From: an uncultured Rikenella sp.
Lineage (GTDB): Bacteria > Bacteroidota > Bacteroidia > Bacteroidales > Rikenellaceae
Length of the DNA: 23,147 nt
Assembly: GCF_910579375.1 (NCBI RefSeq)
Contig: NZ_CAJTUJ010000024.1
Location: forward strand, 1-23,147
Reading direction: 5' to 3'
How positions within the stretch are numbered: position 1 is the stretch's first letter; each line of letters begins with the position of its first letter. Below are positions 22,299-23,147 of this stretch, piece after piece. Made by a program: the position numbers and the translations under genes. The notes under the pieces were generated by a model. It made no database searches, was not told where the DNA came from, and saw only the letters and a program-made list of their open reading frames with translations.

Positions 22299-23147
22299 AT
22301 GTACAAAGAACTGACCGCGCGCCTCCTGCCCCTCCTGCTTCTGCTCTCCGTCTCCTCGGCCGGCGCCATCGTCACCCTCCTCCATCGCCACTACCTCCTC
22401 AGCAGCTGCTGCGCCGGCGCCGTTCTCCTGCTGCTGATCGCCCTTCTCCGGCTCTACAGCCGCACCACCCGCAAACTCGTCTTCATGTTCCACTCCATCG
22501 AGAACGGCGACTACTCCTTCAAATTTTCCGAAACCGCCTCGCGCCGCAACAACATCCTGATCAACCAATCCCTCAACCGCATCCACTCCCTGCTGACCAA
22601 AGCCCGCGACGAAACCATCGAACAGGAGAAATACTACCAACTGATCCTCGAAAGCGTCACCACCGGCATCCTCATCATCAACGACCGCGGCCACATCACC
22701 CAGACCAACCGCGAAGCCCTCCGCCTGCTCGGCATCCAGACCCTGACCCACATCAAGCAGCTCGGGCGGCTCGACGAACAATTCCCCGCCCTGCTCCGCG
22801 ACATCGTCGCCGGCGAGAGCCGCCAGCTCACCTGCCGTTCCGAGCGCGGCTCCGTCACCTTCTCCGTCCACGCCTCCTCCATCGTCCGGCGCGGCGAGCC
22901 CCTCAAGATCCTCGCCCTGACCGACATCGAGAACGAACTATCCGACCGCGAAATCGAGTCCTGGATCCGCCTGATCCGCGTGCTGACCCACGAGATCATG
23001 AACTCCATCAACCCCATCACCTCGATCAGCGACTCCCTCGTCGAACGCATCGGCCCCGCCGACGACTCCGAGCTCCACCGCGGCCTCGCCACGATCAGCC
23101 AGACAGGCAAGAACCTGATCTCCTTCGTCGAATCCTACCGCAAATTC
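22299..23147 (+). CDS. PAS-domain sensor histidine kinase (5' part, runs off the window)
   Basis: The first 283 residues are present and in frame to the last base. Two membrane helices lie at about 7-28 and 36-53 with almost no periplasmic loop (residues 29-35), so the signal is probably sensed in or near the membrane or in the cytoplasm. A linker helix (about 54-110) leads to a PAS domain (about 112-208, LILESVTTGILIINDRG...TNREALRLLG in outline). The DHp helix has the H-box LTHEIMNSINPI with His231 as the phosphorylation site. The ATPase domain lies beyond the window. The ATG at 22299 is chosen for its TM start. This is the typical partner of an NtrC-class regulator; a 500-bp gap with fragment A separates the two genes. 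Confidence 0.92.
   Translation, partial: MYKELTARLLPLLLLLSVSSAGAIVTLLHRHYLLSSCCAGAVLLLLIALLRLYSRTTRKLVFMFHSIENGDYSFKFSETASRRNNILINQSLNRIHSLLTKARDETIEQEKYYQLILESVTTGILIINDRGHITQTNREALRLLGIQTLTHIKQLGRLDEQFPALLRDIVAGESRQLTCRSERGSVTFSVHASSIVRRGEPLKILALTDIENELSDREIESWIRLIRVLTHEIMNSINPITSISDSLVERIGPADDSELHRGLATISQTGKNLISFVESYRKF

Noticed and set aside
1..23147. tRNA, rRNA, CRISPR arrays and insertion sequences
   Set aside because: No cloverleaf, rRNA conserved segments, regularly spaced short repeats or transposase motifs were found on either strand by eye.

Overview
The window looks like chromosomal DNA from a GC-rich member of the Bacteroidales, most like Alistipes/Rikenellaceae. This rests on several things: TAnnTTTG-type -7 boxes with little Shine-Dalgarno signal, an NPCBM-bearing glycosidase and a GH29 fucosidase with signal peptides, roughly 800-residue MacB/FtsX permeases in multiple copies, and a PAS histidine kinase paired with a sigma-54 activator. 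The taxonomic call is inference. No rRNA, tRNA, CRISPR array, transposase or reverse transcriptase gene was seen.

Layout. (1) 1-2809: a hairpin-rich repeat element at the left edge, then a minus-strand operon of a TolC-like outer-membrane factor and a lipoprotein membrane-fusion protein; the expected RND pump is not in view. (2) 2970-7217: two convergent secreted glycosidases, an NPCBM/TIM-barrel enzyme (+) and a GH29 alpha-L-fucosidase (-), separated only by a perfect 36-bp palindrome. A CDF metal transporter lies upstream of the fucosidase. (3) 8363-19446: a minus-strand block for a MacB-type tripartite ABC export system, made of one ATPase, three large FtsX/MacB permeases, one HlyD-like adaptor and one TolC-like protein. 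(4) 19447-20418: a gene-poor stretch with regulatory sites, strong hairpins and a broken variable-domain fragment. (5) 20419-23147: a sigma-54-dependent response regulator, an intervening variable-domain fragment, and the start of a PAS histidine kinase that runs off the window.

The clearest system-level signal is regulatory. Three minus-strand transcription units of the export block (ATPase; permease plus adaptor; TolC plus permease) each carry a sigma-54-like promoter with a TGGCAYG -24 element. Each also has a pair of 17-bp palindromes (TGTCTA-N5-TAGACA type) exactly 56 bp upstream of the -24 element, with the two palindromes 21-22 bp apart. This is how an NtrC-class activator would be expected to work, and the one encoded at 20419-21795 is the obvious candidate. 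The kinase would sense an envelope or antimicrobial signal, phosphorylate the activator, and switch on the dispersed parts of one ABC exporter.

The second signal is that the activator gene is flanked by two inverted, diverged C-terminal fragments of a Fibrobacter-major-paralogous-type (C-type-lectin-like) domain that end in an identical 35-bp sequence. One sits between the regulator and kinase genes. Two copies of a structured element with covarying stems lie nearby and at the left edge. Together these suggest a mobile or recombining cassette family inserted around the regulatory genes.
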